Of a stretch of 64,000 nt of DNA, positions 51,124-61,999 are shown piece after piece. Every line of letters starts with the position of its first letter. Position 1 is the first letter of the stretch. The position numbers and the translations under genes are program-made. The notes beneath the pieces are model-generated. The model saw only the letters and a list, made by a program, of their open reading frames with translations. It made no database searches and had not been told where the DNA came from. The stretch is taken from assembly GCA_012934845.2 (NCBI GenBank), contig WNNJ02000610.1, positions 46,358-110,357 on the forward strand. The letters are read 5' to 3'. The DNA is from Pomphorhynchus laevis (taxonomy: Eukaryota > Acanthocephala > Palaeacanthocephala > Echinorhynchida > Pomphorhynchidae).

Positions 51124-52500
51124 TTAAACGCGACCACCAATCCCACATAACGATGGTTGATTGATAAGAATAAGCTGTACGACATTATCAAAAGCCTTTG
51201 ATAAATCGAAGAAGAGCGTGTCCACTCCCGTTCCCGCTTGCACCGCTTTCGACCAACTATTCCGGGAGAATGCAATCTTATTTACCGTAGAACGGTGAGG
51301 TCTGAAACCGTGCTGGGCATCTTTGAAGATGTTATTGTCTTCTAGATGTGAACTTACTGTACGAAACAGAATCCTCTCCATTACTTTGCACGCAATAGGA
51401 CTTATGCGACGATAATTGTTAGTCTGACTGCAATCATCATTTTTGCACACTGGGCAGATTATAGACCTTTTCCAGTCATCCGGTAAACTTTCAGAGTATA
51501 GAGAACTCTGGAATATAGCACATAGCGGACTTGTCAACACTGTAGGCAGCTCGCGGAAAAGTATAGATGAAAAGCCATCCGGTCTGGAAACGCGAGTACG
51601 TGGAAGCTTGAGTAGCTCTGTACGAACGTCCTTTTCGCTTATAAATATGTCATTAAGACATGATCGAATGAATCTGGGAATGTAATGGGACAAATAGTCA
51701 TACTCCAAACTTCGCTTCTTGAATTAAAAAACGAGCGAAAAAGAGCTCTGCAACTTCGATAGGGTCAACAAATCACTCGCGTTGTTCACGATGTTGTAAA
51801 ATTTATCTGACGCAGTATTACGGCGCAGTAGTGATTGAATATAACTGCTTAGGGTTCGAGGATGCTGGCTGACATATGTTAGAAATGAAATTCTTCCTCT
51901 TCAGTCTCTTAATATAAGTTACCTTGTTTCTCAATAATCGGTATTTATCAAACGATAGTCTACCATCTTTGTATGCAGAAAATGAGATATCCCGTGATCT
52001 GATTGCATTCTTAATTTCGAAGTCGAACCAAATTGGAATACGGATGCTCGTTTTCTTATAATGAATTGGTGATAAGAATGTCAATAACTCAATCATAGTA
52101 CGTTTGAGATGGTTCCATGCAGGGTTAGTACCAATGATAAAAGTATTGGGCCATGCTACCGTACTGAGTATACGTTCCATACTGGGAAAGTTAACCTTCA
52201 TCAGATTGACTTGTGAAACTGTTTTGATTGAACGAGAGCATCTGAGCGAAACTACAATATCAATCATGCGATAGTCACTAGAACTGATTGGTGGATCAGT
52301 TCTAATTAGTTCAGATCATTGGTGAATTCGTGAATGTGCTGATTAAGGTTCATGTCATTAATGGCGCAGAGAAGATTTGCTGATTCAGGGTCACAACCAG
52401 GTAAAGGCACGAAGTTTATCCAGTCAACGTGGGGCAAATTGAAATAGCCATATTGAAATCACCTATTGTAAATATATTTTTATTATAATCAAAGATATTC
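51124..52500 (-). mobile_element. LINE-H, CR1-like LINE fragment
   Basis: Minus strand: the end of an endonuclease (a GDFN-like tract near 52460), linker (52267-51818, IWFDFEIKNAIRSRDISFSA), RT start RTRVSRPDGFSSILFRELP, DDWKRSIICPVCKNDD, QHGFRPHRSTVNK and motif A LFFDLSKAFDNV (51190). It ends just after motif A, beside the 5' end of LINE-B copy 3. Two long open frames remain (194 and 149 codons). Confidence 0.85.
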
Positions 52501-52668
52501 ATTTAGAGGAATAATTTGGAATGTAATCTAATAAAAACCACATTTCATAAGCAAAACTTGTAAAATGTTAGCAACAACATTATACAATCTAATATTATCC
52601 CTGACACAAATATCAGATCACTTTGAGACGTTTTAGCAATTTTAAGTTAAATTTATTTTTTTAGAAAA

Positions 52669-52790
52669 GTATGCAACTCAAAAGTGTGAAACTCAAAATG
52701 TGCAACTCAAAGTGTGCAACTCAAAGTGTGCAACTCAAAGTGTGCAACTCAAAAGTGTGCAACTCAAAAGTGTGCAACTCAAAGTTGCAC
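52669..52790. repeat. 12-13 bp minisatellite (gtgcaactcaaa)
   Basis: About nine units of gtgcaactcaaa with an occasional extra a. The unit matches the ctcaaagtggcacact sequence at the same place in the second R2 copy (58091-58106), so the array seems to have expanded from a single unit inside R2. Confidence 0.9.
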
Positions 52791-53002
52791 ACTGTATATT
52801 ATGAAAAAAGAAAAAGATCAATCCAAATTCAAAATAGTTCGCCATTTGAATAGTTTATTTGAAGCTAAGCTGCTCGCCCAAACGATTTCATATTTCACAA
52901 TACTTTTCCCAAATTGAATTGTTTTGGTCCGTGCAATTCTGTGACGACTGAGATAAAGGGAATAATCCCGCAAAGTTCAACAGTCCGTGCAGAACGGGAT
53001 GT
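52785..53002 (+). repeat. Repeat R2, left part (split by PLE-A)
   Basis: Matches 58104-58337 with moderate divergence, including aattgaattgttttggtc and gactgagataaaggga. The match stops at 53002 and resumes at 57171. Confidence 0.8.
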
Positions 53003-53020
53003 ATTGGAACATCATATCAA

Positions 53021-53828
53021 ATGTTAAAAACTAGGTTTAGGCAACACATTTATAATATACAGCATAATAGTCAAACTATATTTCATAAACATATGAGATT
53101 AATAGGGTATGATATTAAAAACTGTAAATTATTTATTTTAGAACATATTATCGAAGAAAACATATCAATATTAAATCAAAAAACTATTAGAAAAAGAAGA
53201 TTTTTGGATTAAAACGCTTAATTACATGTACACATTAGGATTGAATGACGTGGTACAAGGAATTGGCAGAAGTAGTATAATACATAATAAACAACTGTAT
53301 TATAATAATCCGCTTAAACGCAAACCAAGAAGTCATGGTGATAAAGGGAATAAGAAAAATAGAGTTAAAAATATTAAAAATGATATGTATATAAATGAAC
53401 AATTAGAAATATTAAAACAACTTTTAAGAGATAATAAGCTGAAAGATCTTTATGTAAATATAAGAAATTTTTCTAAAGATATCATATGTTCAATAAATCA
53501 AAAATTAACTAACTACTATGATAGGCTAAGTTGTATAATAGACAGTTATTGTAATACAAAATACTATAATCGTACAATAAATGTTAATAATAACAATAAA
53601 AAATATACACTGACCATAAAATTCAATAATAAATGTATAGATAACATAAATATAGCCGGACTTTTAAATAATTCTAAAAGTAAAGAAATAATAGGGTCAG
53701 ATTTAAGTAACTATATTCCTAAAATTAGGTATAAACTCCTACCACCATTAGGACGAAAAATTTGTAATTATAATAAAGAATTAAAATCAATATGTAACGA
53801 TAATATTAGAAACACAATGGAAACATAA
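53021..53828 (+). pseudogene. PLE-A nuclease end and N-terminal RT region
   Basis: The first frame (53021-53212) holds most of the GIY-YIG fold: TRFRQHIYNIQHNSQTIFHK and LFILEHIIEE. The second (53226-53828, 200 codons) starts with YTLGLNDVVQGIGR, a Lys/Asn-rich linker, and YIPKIRYKLLPPLGRKICN. The nuclease makes the priming nick in PLEs. The GIY motif itself lies upstream of the truncation point. Extreme A/T bias (Asn, Lys, Ile) is typical of this family here. Confidence 0.8.
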
Positions 53829-54829
53829 TGCAATTGTAAAAGTCTTAGTTTTGATAAAAAATAAATGAACATATATGTACCCATAATCTAGAATTAATTG
53901 AAAATTGTGAATTAAGAAAGCTGCTATCAAAAGGGTATAAATATAGATTAAATAATAACAACGACAAAAATAAAATTTACAATTCGTTATATAATAACTT
54001 AAATGATTACTTTAGTAAGCTGATTAATAGTGAAAGCTCGAATATATCTAAGATAAAAATTTGGAAAGATTATATATTTGATAAAATTAAACATAAAATT
54101 AAAATAAAAAACAATTATAAAAGGAAAGATAAAATTAATAAAGATATGTATAAAGAACTTACTAAATTAAAGGATAACTATATAATAACAACTATTGATA
54201 AAGTTAGTAATAACTTTGTCTTCATTTGCAAAAAGCTTTATTATGATATACTGATGAAATAAGTTATTTTTAATGATTTAAATGTAAATCCAAAATATGA
54301 ACCTAGTTAGTTGAATTTTGAAACAATTATTACAAGTCACTGTTCTATAATGGATAAAAAGGGTATAAAGGTTGAATCAGATAATAAAACTATACCTATA
54401 TTACATTAAAATTAAAATTTACAATTCGTTATATAAAAATATACATTTACAATAAAATTCATTAATTAATGTATAGATAACATAAATATAGCCGGACTTT
54501 TAAATAATTCTAAAAGTAAAGAAATAATAAAATCAGATTTAAGTAAATATATTTTTAGAATAAGGTATAAATTGTTACAGCCATTAGGACGAAAAATTTG
54601 TAATTATAATAAAGAATTGAAATCTCTATATAACGATGATATTAGAAACATTCTAAAAACAGAATGCAATTGCAAAAGTCTTAGTTTTGATAAAATAAAT
54701 GAACATATATGCACTTATAATCAGGAATCAATTGAAAATTGTGAATTAAGGAAAACGCCATCAAAAGGGAATAAATATAGATTAAATAATTTTTATGTAA
54801 CTATTATTTTACAAAAAATATACACAAAT

Positions 54830-55290
54830 ATGGGTTCCCGCAAATGGGCTCATGAATATTTCAGTCATCAATTCAGCCACGTTCCACTGACGAGTAAACG
54901 TAATTATCTTCAGACACCATCTTGTTTTTCAAAGACCTGGGACTCCTCATGCATGCTGATGCAGCACGTGCTATGGTAAAGCCAATTCGCCTCTTCAAAT
55001 GGCTGAGATTGTCTGAATAAGGCTGACGATTATGCTGAGCCTGTTTGACCGCGACAAGCCGGAGGAATTGCATGGTCCCTTTCCGATTACACCGGAAGTA
55101 GAGACAATAGCTGGGACGAAAATTTCATGTTCAATTAGAGTTACTCGTTCTTCGTATTTTGAACGCTTGCGAGTTTTATTGTATGCGAAGGAAGATAGCG
55201 GGGCTCTATTGATGTTCGACTGAGCAAAATGTGAAAATATGTTTACTTCCAGTAACGTACGCTCGAATCGTTGTAGATTAGAGTACAATC
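54830..55290 (-). mobile_element. GC-richer insertion in PLE-A, probably a LINE scrap
   Basis: Base composition changes sharply at both ends. The minus strand has a 97-codon frame with KRSKYEERVTLIEHEIFVPA and a VSTSGVIGKG tract, which resembles the C-terminal part found in some RT polyproteins (KY..L......V...PIVVG..G.). I cannot assign a family. PLE sequence resumes at about 55300. Confidence 0.4.
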
Positions 55291-55810
55291 TTTAATAACA
55301 ATAATAATAAAATTTACAATTCGTTATATAATGACCTACAACATTGTTAGATGATCTGAAAGTCCAATTATCGGAAAATGGCTTTATTACTACATAATAA
55401 AATAGTAATAGTTTCAGTAATAGATTTGAGATATAATCAAATTAATAAAAATTTATAATTTATAAATTTTAATCAAAATATAATCAAATTTATAAGCAAA
55501 AGAGTATAAATATAATTAAGTAATAAACATAAAATTACAATTAGTTATATAATGACTTAAATGCTTACTTTGGTAAGCTTATTAATAGTAAAAGTTTAAA
55601 TACATCAGAGATAAACATTAGGAAAACTTATATATTAGATAAAATTAGAGAGAAAATGAAAATAACAAACAATTATAAAGGAAAGATTAAATTAATAAAG
55701 ATATGCATACATAACCTACTAAATTAAAGCATAACTATATAATAACAACTATTGATAAAGCTAGTAATAACTTTGTCTTCATATGCAAAAAGCTTTTTTA
55801 TGATATACTT

Positions 55811-56325
55811 ATGAAAGAAGTTAATTATAATGATTTAAATATAAACACAACATATGAATGTAGTGATTTAAGGTTAGAAACGATAATTACAAGTCATTGT
55901 TCTATAATGGATAAGAATGGTATAAAAATTGAATCAGATATTAAAACTATACCTATATTATATTGGAGTACAAAATTACATAAAAATCCAATAAAACCTA
56001 GGTTCATATGTAGTGCTTTTAAATGTCCATCAAACCGCTTTCGGTTTATATGAATAGAATACTTAAAGTAATTAAAGCACACTTCAAAAAATATTGTAGG
56101 GTAATCGAAATTAATACTGGTATAATATTTAAGAAAACCCTTATTATTAATACTGATATAAAACACTATTTCAGTATTAATTCTACAAAAGAATTTATGG
56201 AAAACACAAAAGGAATAAATTTTCAGAATATAAATACATACGATTTTAATACGCTTCATACAAATCTAGATTTAGTATATATTAAAGAAGCGTTAGAAAA
56301 ATTAATTAATCTTATATTCGGAAAA

Positions 56326-56392
<67 letters not shown>

Positions 56393-56700
56393 ATAATAAT
56401 TATAACGCCTATCTAACAAAAATTAAACCATCAAGTAAATATAAATATATGGATAAAATTGAGTTAATAGAATCCTTAAATATTTTGATAAATCAAACTT
56501 ATTTAAAGGTAGGGACATCTCTATTTAGACAAATAAAAGGTGTTCAAATGGGTGGTAATAGTAGCCCAATTATAGCTGATTTATTTTTAAGCTTTATAGA
56601 ATATGTATTTGTTCATAACAGTTTAAAAAATAAATCTAAATTATATAATGATATAAAATAAATGTTTTGATATATTGATGATATATGTGTATTTAATTCT
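55811..56700 (+). pseudogene. PLE-A reverse transcriptase core
   Basis: Fragments: TIPILYWSTKLHKNPIKPRF (fingers), NTYDFNTLHTNLDLVYIKEA (motif A), FRQIKGVQMGGNSSPIIADL (motif B) and YIDDICVFNSSNFY (motif C). The close relative PLE-C at 61999-60600 shows the same blocks. An in-frame run of Tyr-Ile repeats (56328-56389) sits between motifs A and B, encoded by a TA microsatellite. The element is broken. Confidence 0.85.
56328..56389. repeat. (TA)n microsatellite inside the PLE-A RT
   Basis: About 30 TA units. PLE-C has only the short cognate (tatatgtata) at the same protein position, so the run is an expansion specific to this copy. Confidence 0.95.
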
Positions 56701-57145
56701 AGCAATTTTTATTCAATAAGCGAACAAATTTATCCAGGTAGCCTCATTCTTAATAAAATCAATATTAATGATAATGAAGGTGTATATCTAGATATGAACA
56801 TTAAATTAACATTAACTGAAAACTACTATTAATTTATATCGTAAAGATGACATTTAAATTTACAAGAAACATATTTTTGCATGAGCATTCATGCATACCA
56901 TTTAGTATAAAATATAGTACATTAAATAATGAAATTTTAAGAATTGCAAAAAATTGTAACGATATTGGTTTTCTTCAAAATCATTTAAATAATATTTTGG
57001 ATGCATAGGTTACTATAAAAATACCATCAAACAGAAAATACTAAAATTTATTAGTAAAATTCGATATATTGATAATATATTGTATTTAACTATAATTTTG
57101 ATTTAGCATTATTATCGTTTATTTATTTTATAATTTTATTAAATA

Positions 57146-57170
57146 CGTAGACTCAGTTAGCTTATTTGAT
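57146..57170 (+). repeat. PLE 3'-terminal motif
   Basis: cgtagactcagttagctta, then the R2 target. The same terminus occurs at 13011, 13388, 13687 and, inverted, at 60226-60250, so it marks the 3' end of the PLE-A/C family. Confidence 0.8.
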
Positions 57171-57315
57171 TCATTGTGGAATATCTCCCACGTCAGGCAC
57201 ATATCTCGCAAATCTCGAAGATTGCGTACAGAATGCATATCCAGAGTCATGAGTATGTTTCCATATGAAAGAAATCTTACCGAATGAACGAGCATTGTTG
57301 CTCGTTAATGCAGCA
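57171..57315 (+). repeat. Repeat R2, right part
   Basis: Matches 58337-58475 (tcattgtggaatatctc onward, then cttaccgaatgaacga). Together with 52785-53002 it forms one R2 copy interrupted by PLE-A. Confidence 0.8.
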
Positions 57316-57414
57316 AATTTTCAATAATAAATTTGTATAAATTTATAAAAAAAATAAATATTAATAAATTTTGATATTTTCAATAATAAAGAGCACTAAT
57401 AAATTTTCATTTAT

Positions 57415-57872
57415 TAGTGCTCTAATAAATAAAAAAGTATGCCAATAGTTGATAATGATACATTATTTAAGAACTTTCCGTACGATGACCATTTCTGCCC
57501 ATTAAAAATGATTACCATCGAGCAGTATCTTACAAATGCCGATCTGGTATATTCAAGCAAAATTAAATGTCCCACGCCGCGCCCTAGTCATATCTAAACT
57601 CTTTATGAATTTGGAGTCGTGGAGTTTGTACCTAAACGTCGACTGAGACCAAGGCCTGTATGATCGACTGTAATTGACAGAGCTTTACATCCTAGGCATA
57701 CCCTGCCAATCCAATTACGAAAATCGTCAATGAAACAATTTAAGAATACTGAACTCGAAATTTTTTTATTTTTAACGTTGTGATGCCTCTCCATTAAACT
57801 GCCGTTCTTATAGTGCTCGAATAAATTAAAGTGTATGTAAATAGTTGATAATGATACATTATTTATAAAGAA
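57415..57872. repeat. 58-bp direct repeats around an unknown 340-bp segment
   Basis: 57415-57475 and 57812-57872 share gtgctc, then aatagttgataatgatacat and tattta. The segment between is GC-richer than its flanks and has a 63-codon minus-strand frame (57794-57603) and coding-like plus-strand frames. I recognise no family. It may be a small nonautonomous element or a captured fragment. Confidence 0.6.
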
Positions 57873-57965
57873 TTATTGCAGCTGGATCAAAAAGGGGAAA
57901 TTTTATTTTATATTTCTCTAACCTCTGTTTTCATCTTCAGAAAATTACATCTTTAGAGTAAATCT

Positions 57966-57994
57966 CTGAAGAAGCTAACAAAAGTTAGCGAAAT
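57966..57994 (+). ncRNA. Hammerhead-like core motif (uncertain)
   Basis: ctgaaga (57966-57972), one extra a, a perfect 6-bp stem gctaac/gttagc with an aaaa loop (57974-57989), then gaaa (57990-57993). This is the CUGANGA - stem II - GAAA order of a minimal hammerhead ribozyme, a motif known from PLE terminal repeats. The extra a after CUGANGA and the absence of a clear stem I or UH site weaken it. Confidence 0.35.
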
Positions 57995-58099
57995 ATTAAA
58001 AAAATTTCCTCCTTTATTTTGATCCATCTCCAATAATTCTTAATTAAAATAAGTCACATAATATTATTTGTCGACAACATTACTAACACGGCTCAAAGT

Positions 58100-58475
58100 G
58101 GCACACTGTTCATTATGATAGAAAAAGAAAAATGATCAATCCAAATTCAAAATAATTCACCGTTTGAATAGTTTATGTGAAGCAGAGCTAACAGTCTGCT
58201 CGCTCAAACGATTCCATGGATTACAATTCTTTGTCCAAATTGAATTGTTTTGGTCATAACGATTCGACGACGACTGAGATAAAGGAAATTACCCCGCAAA
58301 GTTCGGGTAGATCGAATACTCAAAATTTCACGCAGAACGTGATGTTCATTGTGGAATATCTCTCACGCAAGACATATTTCGCAAAAAAATCGCGTACAAA
58401 TAGCATTTCCGGAGCCCTGAGTCTGTCCCGTATGGAATAACTCTTACCGAATGAACGATCATTGTTGCATGACTT
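58100..58475 (+). repeat. Repeat R2, uninterrupted copy
   Basis: Serves as the empty-site copy for the PLE-A insertion. It contains a 74-codon frame (58216-58440) with STTTEIKEITPQSSGRSNT and VMFIVEYLSRKTYF, which I do not recognise. The left half of the same frame is partly readable in the other copy (TTEIKGIIPQSS), so R2 may have coded for a protein. Confidence 0.7.
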
Positions 58476-58664
58476 AGCACATTTTAAAGTCAAGTAGACT
58501 CATTAACTGTTCTAGGATGTGAACATTGAAATGCATGATTGATAACAAATGCATTTGCAAATGATTTAAATAATCAGGGATTCAGAAAACTAAAAGTTCG
58601 GTGAATTATACCTACCATACGCATAGCCTTGGTACATCCGTGATCAGTGAGTCGGATAGTAGAC

Positions 58665-58735
58665 AAATCGTTAAAAAGGTTTATTTTTATGTGACAAATG
58701 CGTGCCGGCCACGCTTACATGACCACAACAACAAT
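58665..58735 (+). repeat. Short hairpin repeat R1, copy 3
   Basis: Core 58691-58727: gtgacaaatgcgtgccggcc ... gaccac. The inner stem GCGTG/CACGC is kept although the loop is one base shorter than in copy 2. Confidence 0.65.
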
Positions 58736-59123
58736 CCATATACCAAGATCCTTTACGTATAAAAAATATTTCGATTAGCTGACCAGATGGTGGCAATCAC
58801 CCGTTGGTTTCGGAGTTTTCATTAGAAGGTCGTTTCTGTTCAACTTAAGAACAATCTGATTTTGCTTAGAAAGAACATTCCGTCTATACCCGCTTTTACT
58901 TAATTCCGATAAAGGGCGTTCGCATTAAGCACGTAGTCGTCAGTCATCGTACAGATTTTCCGGATGCGCATAAATTCGACTATTGCCCGTTTCACGTGTT
59001 TGGGGCACAACTCTGTGCGTGCATGATTGAGCGTATTCCCAGAAATTTCCTGTGTAGTGTTGTTATCAAATCATCTCCGTTCTTCAGGATCTCAGTATCA
59101 AGGAAAGTCGCGACATTACTAGC

Positions 59124-59339
59124 TTAATGTGTAAAGAGTAGTTCACTGTATTCATTAAGGCCGTTAACAAAAGATTCTAATTCGGATTTCCAATTCTCCC
59201 AAATCGCAAACACGTCGTCAATATAACGCCACCAGACAGTTGGTTTATTCTGCGATGCGGATATATATTCCTCTTCAATGGTATATACGCATAGACTTGC
59301 AAATACAGGTACAATCGGGCTACCAATCGCTATTCCCAT
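59124..59339 (-). pseudogene. PLE-B reverse transcriptase, motifs B and C
   Basis: 71 codons: MGIAIGSPIVPVFASLCVY is the PLE form of RT motif B, and RYIDDVFAIWENWKSELESF gives motif C with the catalytic aspartates. Motif A and the fingers lie upstream in other frames. Confidence 0.85.
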
Positions 59340-59595
59340 TTTCTGCCTTTACAACCACTCATCAAAGGTAAACGTATTTGATTGAGAACCAGCTTCAGCA
59401 ACTCAGGCAGTCATAATACTTCCTTATCACTTCGGCCGTCACTCCGAAGCCAATTGGCAATCCGATTTACCCCTGATTCTATATCCAGCGACGTGTAGAG
59501 AGACTCCACATCGAGGTAACAATGAATGCATCACCTGCGATATTGGATTTAAGCGCTTCGAACTTTCGAATAAAGTCATCGGTGCTTTCGATGTA

Positions 59596-60087
59596 TTATG
59601 TCCCTGACTTCAGAATTGGAAGCAGCTCTATATGTAGGTGTTTAGCGAGTTTCTCAGTTGATGTTTCGATATAACTGATAATGGGTCGTCCTGGACAAGG
59701 TGTTGGCACGAACTTTAAACCAAGAGATAGAACCGACTTTTGCGCATCAGTTATGGATTCAACAGATAGGCTTACGATGTTGTCACTGTTCCCCTGAGTT
59801 TTGTTTCGCAAGTGTATTAAACGTCTACACCGTCGCTCCCTATTCTCAGTAAGTTTCGAGATTGTGATATATCCTCCATGCAAACTAGATAACTTGCGGC
59901 ATTTACGTTTATTCAGTTGGCCCAGCAGGTGTTTCTCAATCGATCCTTTCGAGCAATTGACTCGTTGTTTGTAGTATTCGAGAAGGATTCTTGTTAGGCT
60001 CATCTCTGTTTGCTTTATGATTATAAACCATCTCCTACACAAGTTTGAGAATATGCGGTCGTTTAGAGCGAGTTGATTCACTTGCAT
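59596..60087 (-). pseudogene. PLE-B N-terminal region (copy 1)
   Basis: 163 codons: a helical, basic segment (LARGELY Lys/Arg at 20-75), then SVLSLGLKFVPTPCP, the LSKGL.F.PTP block that precedes the RT in most PLEs, and ETSTEKLAKHLHIELLP. The first 85 residues recur almost unchanged in the plus-strand copy at 62980-63276. Confidence 0.8.
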
Positions 60088-60224
60088 GTGCTTATTAATT
60101 CATTGCCCGCATGGTGTCACATTGTGTCGAACACAGAATTGCAGAAATTGCAATTCAATATATATGTTAATATCCATATAACCACCAGCTCGGATCATTC
60201 AATAGAACACCGTATATATATTAT

Positions 60225-61975
60225 TAAATCAGCTAACTGAGTCTACGTATTGTTATATAATTATAAAATAAACAAAACATAATAATGCTAAATCAAAATT
60301 TAATAATTAAATAATAAAATTAATAATTGTTTTTAGATTTTCTATAATTTAAATCAAGTTAAAAATAAAAATAAAAAATAAAAAATAAAATTTAAAATAA
60401 ACGTCATTTTTATGAATTGACTAATAAATAACAGACGTTGTATCATAATAAGAATTAGAGGTCATCAGGAGGAACTGCTATGCTATCAGGTTTCGGCCCC
60501 TAACTCCTCAACCCAACATAAGCAGCGGGGCCAAATACATGCTAATGACGTATTTCCTCTGAAATAACTATCTAGTATCTTATTCTAATGCAAAGTATAT
60601 TATTTATTATCCATCCATAAAAATTTGCCACTTAAGAGTTTAAATTTATTCTTTATATTATTGTGTTGATTTATATATTTTACTATTTTCTGCTTGATGT
60701 TATTTTTATAGTAACCTAGTTTAAAATATGTATCTATTAAATTATTTAAATGATTTTGAAGAAAGTCAATATCATTACATATTGTTGCAATTCTTAAAAT
60801 TTCATTATTTAATGTATTATATTTTATATTATATGGTATGCATGAATGCTCATGCAAAAATATGTTTCTTGTAAATTTAAATATGTCATCTTTACGATAT
60901 AAATTAATAGTAGTTTTAGTTAATGTTAATTTAATGTTCATATCTAGATATACACCTTCTTTATCATTAATATTGGTTTTGTTAAGAATAAGGCTTTCTG
61001 GATAAATGTGCTCACTAATTGAATAAAAAATTATTAGAATTAAATACACATATATCATCAATGTATCGAAACATATATTTTATATATTTATATTGTTTAG
61101 ATTTAGTTTTTACACAGTTATGAACAAATTCATATTCTATAAAGCTTAAAAACAAGTCAGCTATAATTGGGCTACTATTACCACTCCATTGGAACACCTT
61201 TTACTTGTCTAAATATAGATGTCCCTACTTTTAAATAATTTTGATTTATCAAAATATTTAAGGATTCTATTAATTCAATTTTATCCATATATTTATATTT
61301 ATTTGATGGTTTAATTTTTGTTAGATAGGCGTTATAATTATTATAACATATATATGTATATCTTTTTCCGAATATAAGGTTAATTAATTTTACTAACGCT
61401 TCTTTAATATCTACTAAATCTAGATTTGTATAAAGCGTACTAAAATCGTATGTATTTATATTTTGAAAATTTATTCCTTTTGTCTGTTCTAAAAATTCTT
61501 TTGTAGAATTAATACTGAAATAGTGTTTTATACCAGTATTAATTTCGATTACCTTGCAATATTTTTTAAAATGTGCTTTAATTACTTTAAGTATTTTATT
61601 CATATAGACAGAAAGTGGTTTTAATGTACATTTAAACGCACTACATATGAACCTAGGTTTTATTGGATTTTTATGTAATTTTGGATTCCAATATAATATA
61701 GGTATAGTTTTATTATCTAATTCAACCTTTATACCCTTTTTATCCATTATAGAACAGTGACTTGTAATAATTGTTTCTAAACTCAACTCACTACGTTCAT
61801 ATGTTGGATTTACATTTAAATCATTAGAATTAACCTCTTTCATTAGTATATCATAATAAAGCTTTTTGCATATGAAGACAAAGTTATTACTAGCTTTATC
61901 AATAGTTGTTATTATACAGTTATGCTTTAATTTAGAAAGTTCTGTATACATATTCTGTAAGTTCTGTAAACATAA
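60225..61975 (-). mobile_element. PLE-C, same family as PLE-A, 5'-truncated
   Basis: Runs from MYTELSKLKHNCIITTIDKA (about 61950) through the RT to the 3' UTR and the terminal motif at 60250-60226. The N-terminal nuclease is absent by truncation. It lies between the two opposed PLE-B copies. Better preserved than PLE-A, but broken at a few places. Confidence 0.9.
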
Positions 61976-61999
61976 ACACGAGCTAAGGGCAGAAAACAT
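60600..61999 (-). pseudogene. PLE-C reverse transcriptase
   Basis: The 273-codon frame 61999-61178 contains KLHKNPIKPRFICSAFKC (fingers), YDFSTLYTNLDLVDIKEA (motif A) and RQVKGVPM (motif B, at its end). The next frame has NSSPIIADLFLSFIEYEF and RYIDDICVFNSNNF (motif C), and 61061-60600 the thumb and C-terminal region ending KLLSGKFLWMDNK. The RT of PLEs is related to telomerase. A few breaks split it. Confidence 0.9.

Larger units (their letters stand above)
53003..57170 (+). mobile_element. PLE-A, Penelope-like element with N-terminal GIY-YIG, composite and broken
   Basis: Order on the plus strand: GIY-YIG nuclease (from 53003, YIGTS...TRFRQHI, ending in an E..WI..LN tract near 53205), GLNDVVQGIGR junction, basic linker, conserved PLE block PLGRKICNYNKELKS with a CNCKS knuckle-like motif, and the RT core (55800-56700). 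It is broken in many places. 54410-54795 repeats the PLE block, so at least two copies are joined, and 54830-55290 is foreign. The nuclease-before-RT order is that of the permuted Chlamys/Naiad/Hydra-type PLEs. It ends at the terminal motif 57146-57165. Confidence 0.85.
58740..60147 (-). mobile_element. PLE-B copy 1, broken Penelope-like element
   Basis: On the minus strand: N-terminal frame (60087-59596) with a helical region and LGLKFVPTPCPGRPIISYIE, RT palm pieces with a VAGYRIRG tract, the GIAIGSPIVPVFASLCVY motif B (59339-59290) and WWRYIDDVFAIW motif C (59240). Downstream, 58840-58780 matches the RT-nuclease linker of copy 2. The GIY-YIG part is missing. It is a canonical PLE (nuclease C-terminal) and distinct from PLE-A/C. 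Broken. Confidence 0.85.

Noticed and set aside
53226-53828. Asn/Lys-rich 200-codon frame considered as a host gene
   Set aside because: It continues from a GIY-YIG end and contains the PLE block PLGRKICNYNKEL, repeated at 54572, so it belongs to PLE-A.
57415-57872. Direct repeats considered as LTRs of a short element
   Set aside because: The repeats are only about 58 bp, the inner part has no gag, protease or RT motif, and no primer-binding site or polypurine tract is seen.
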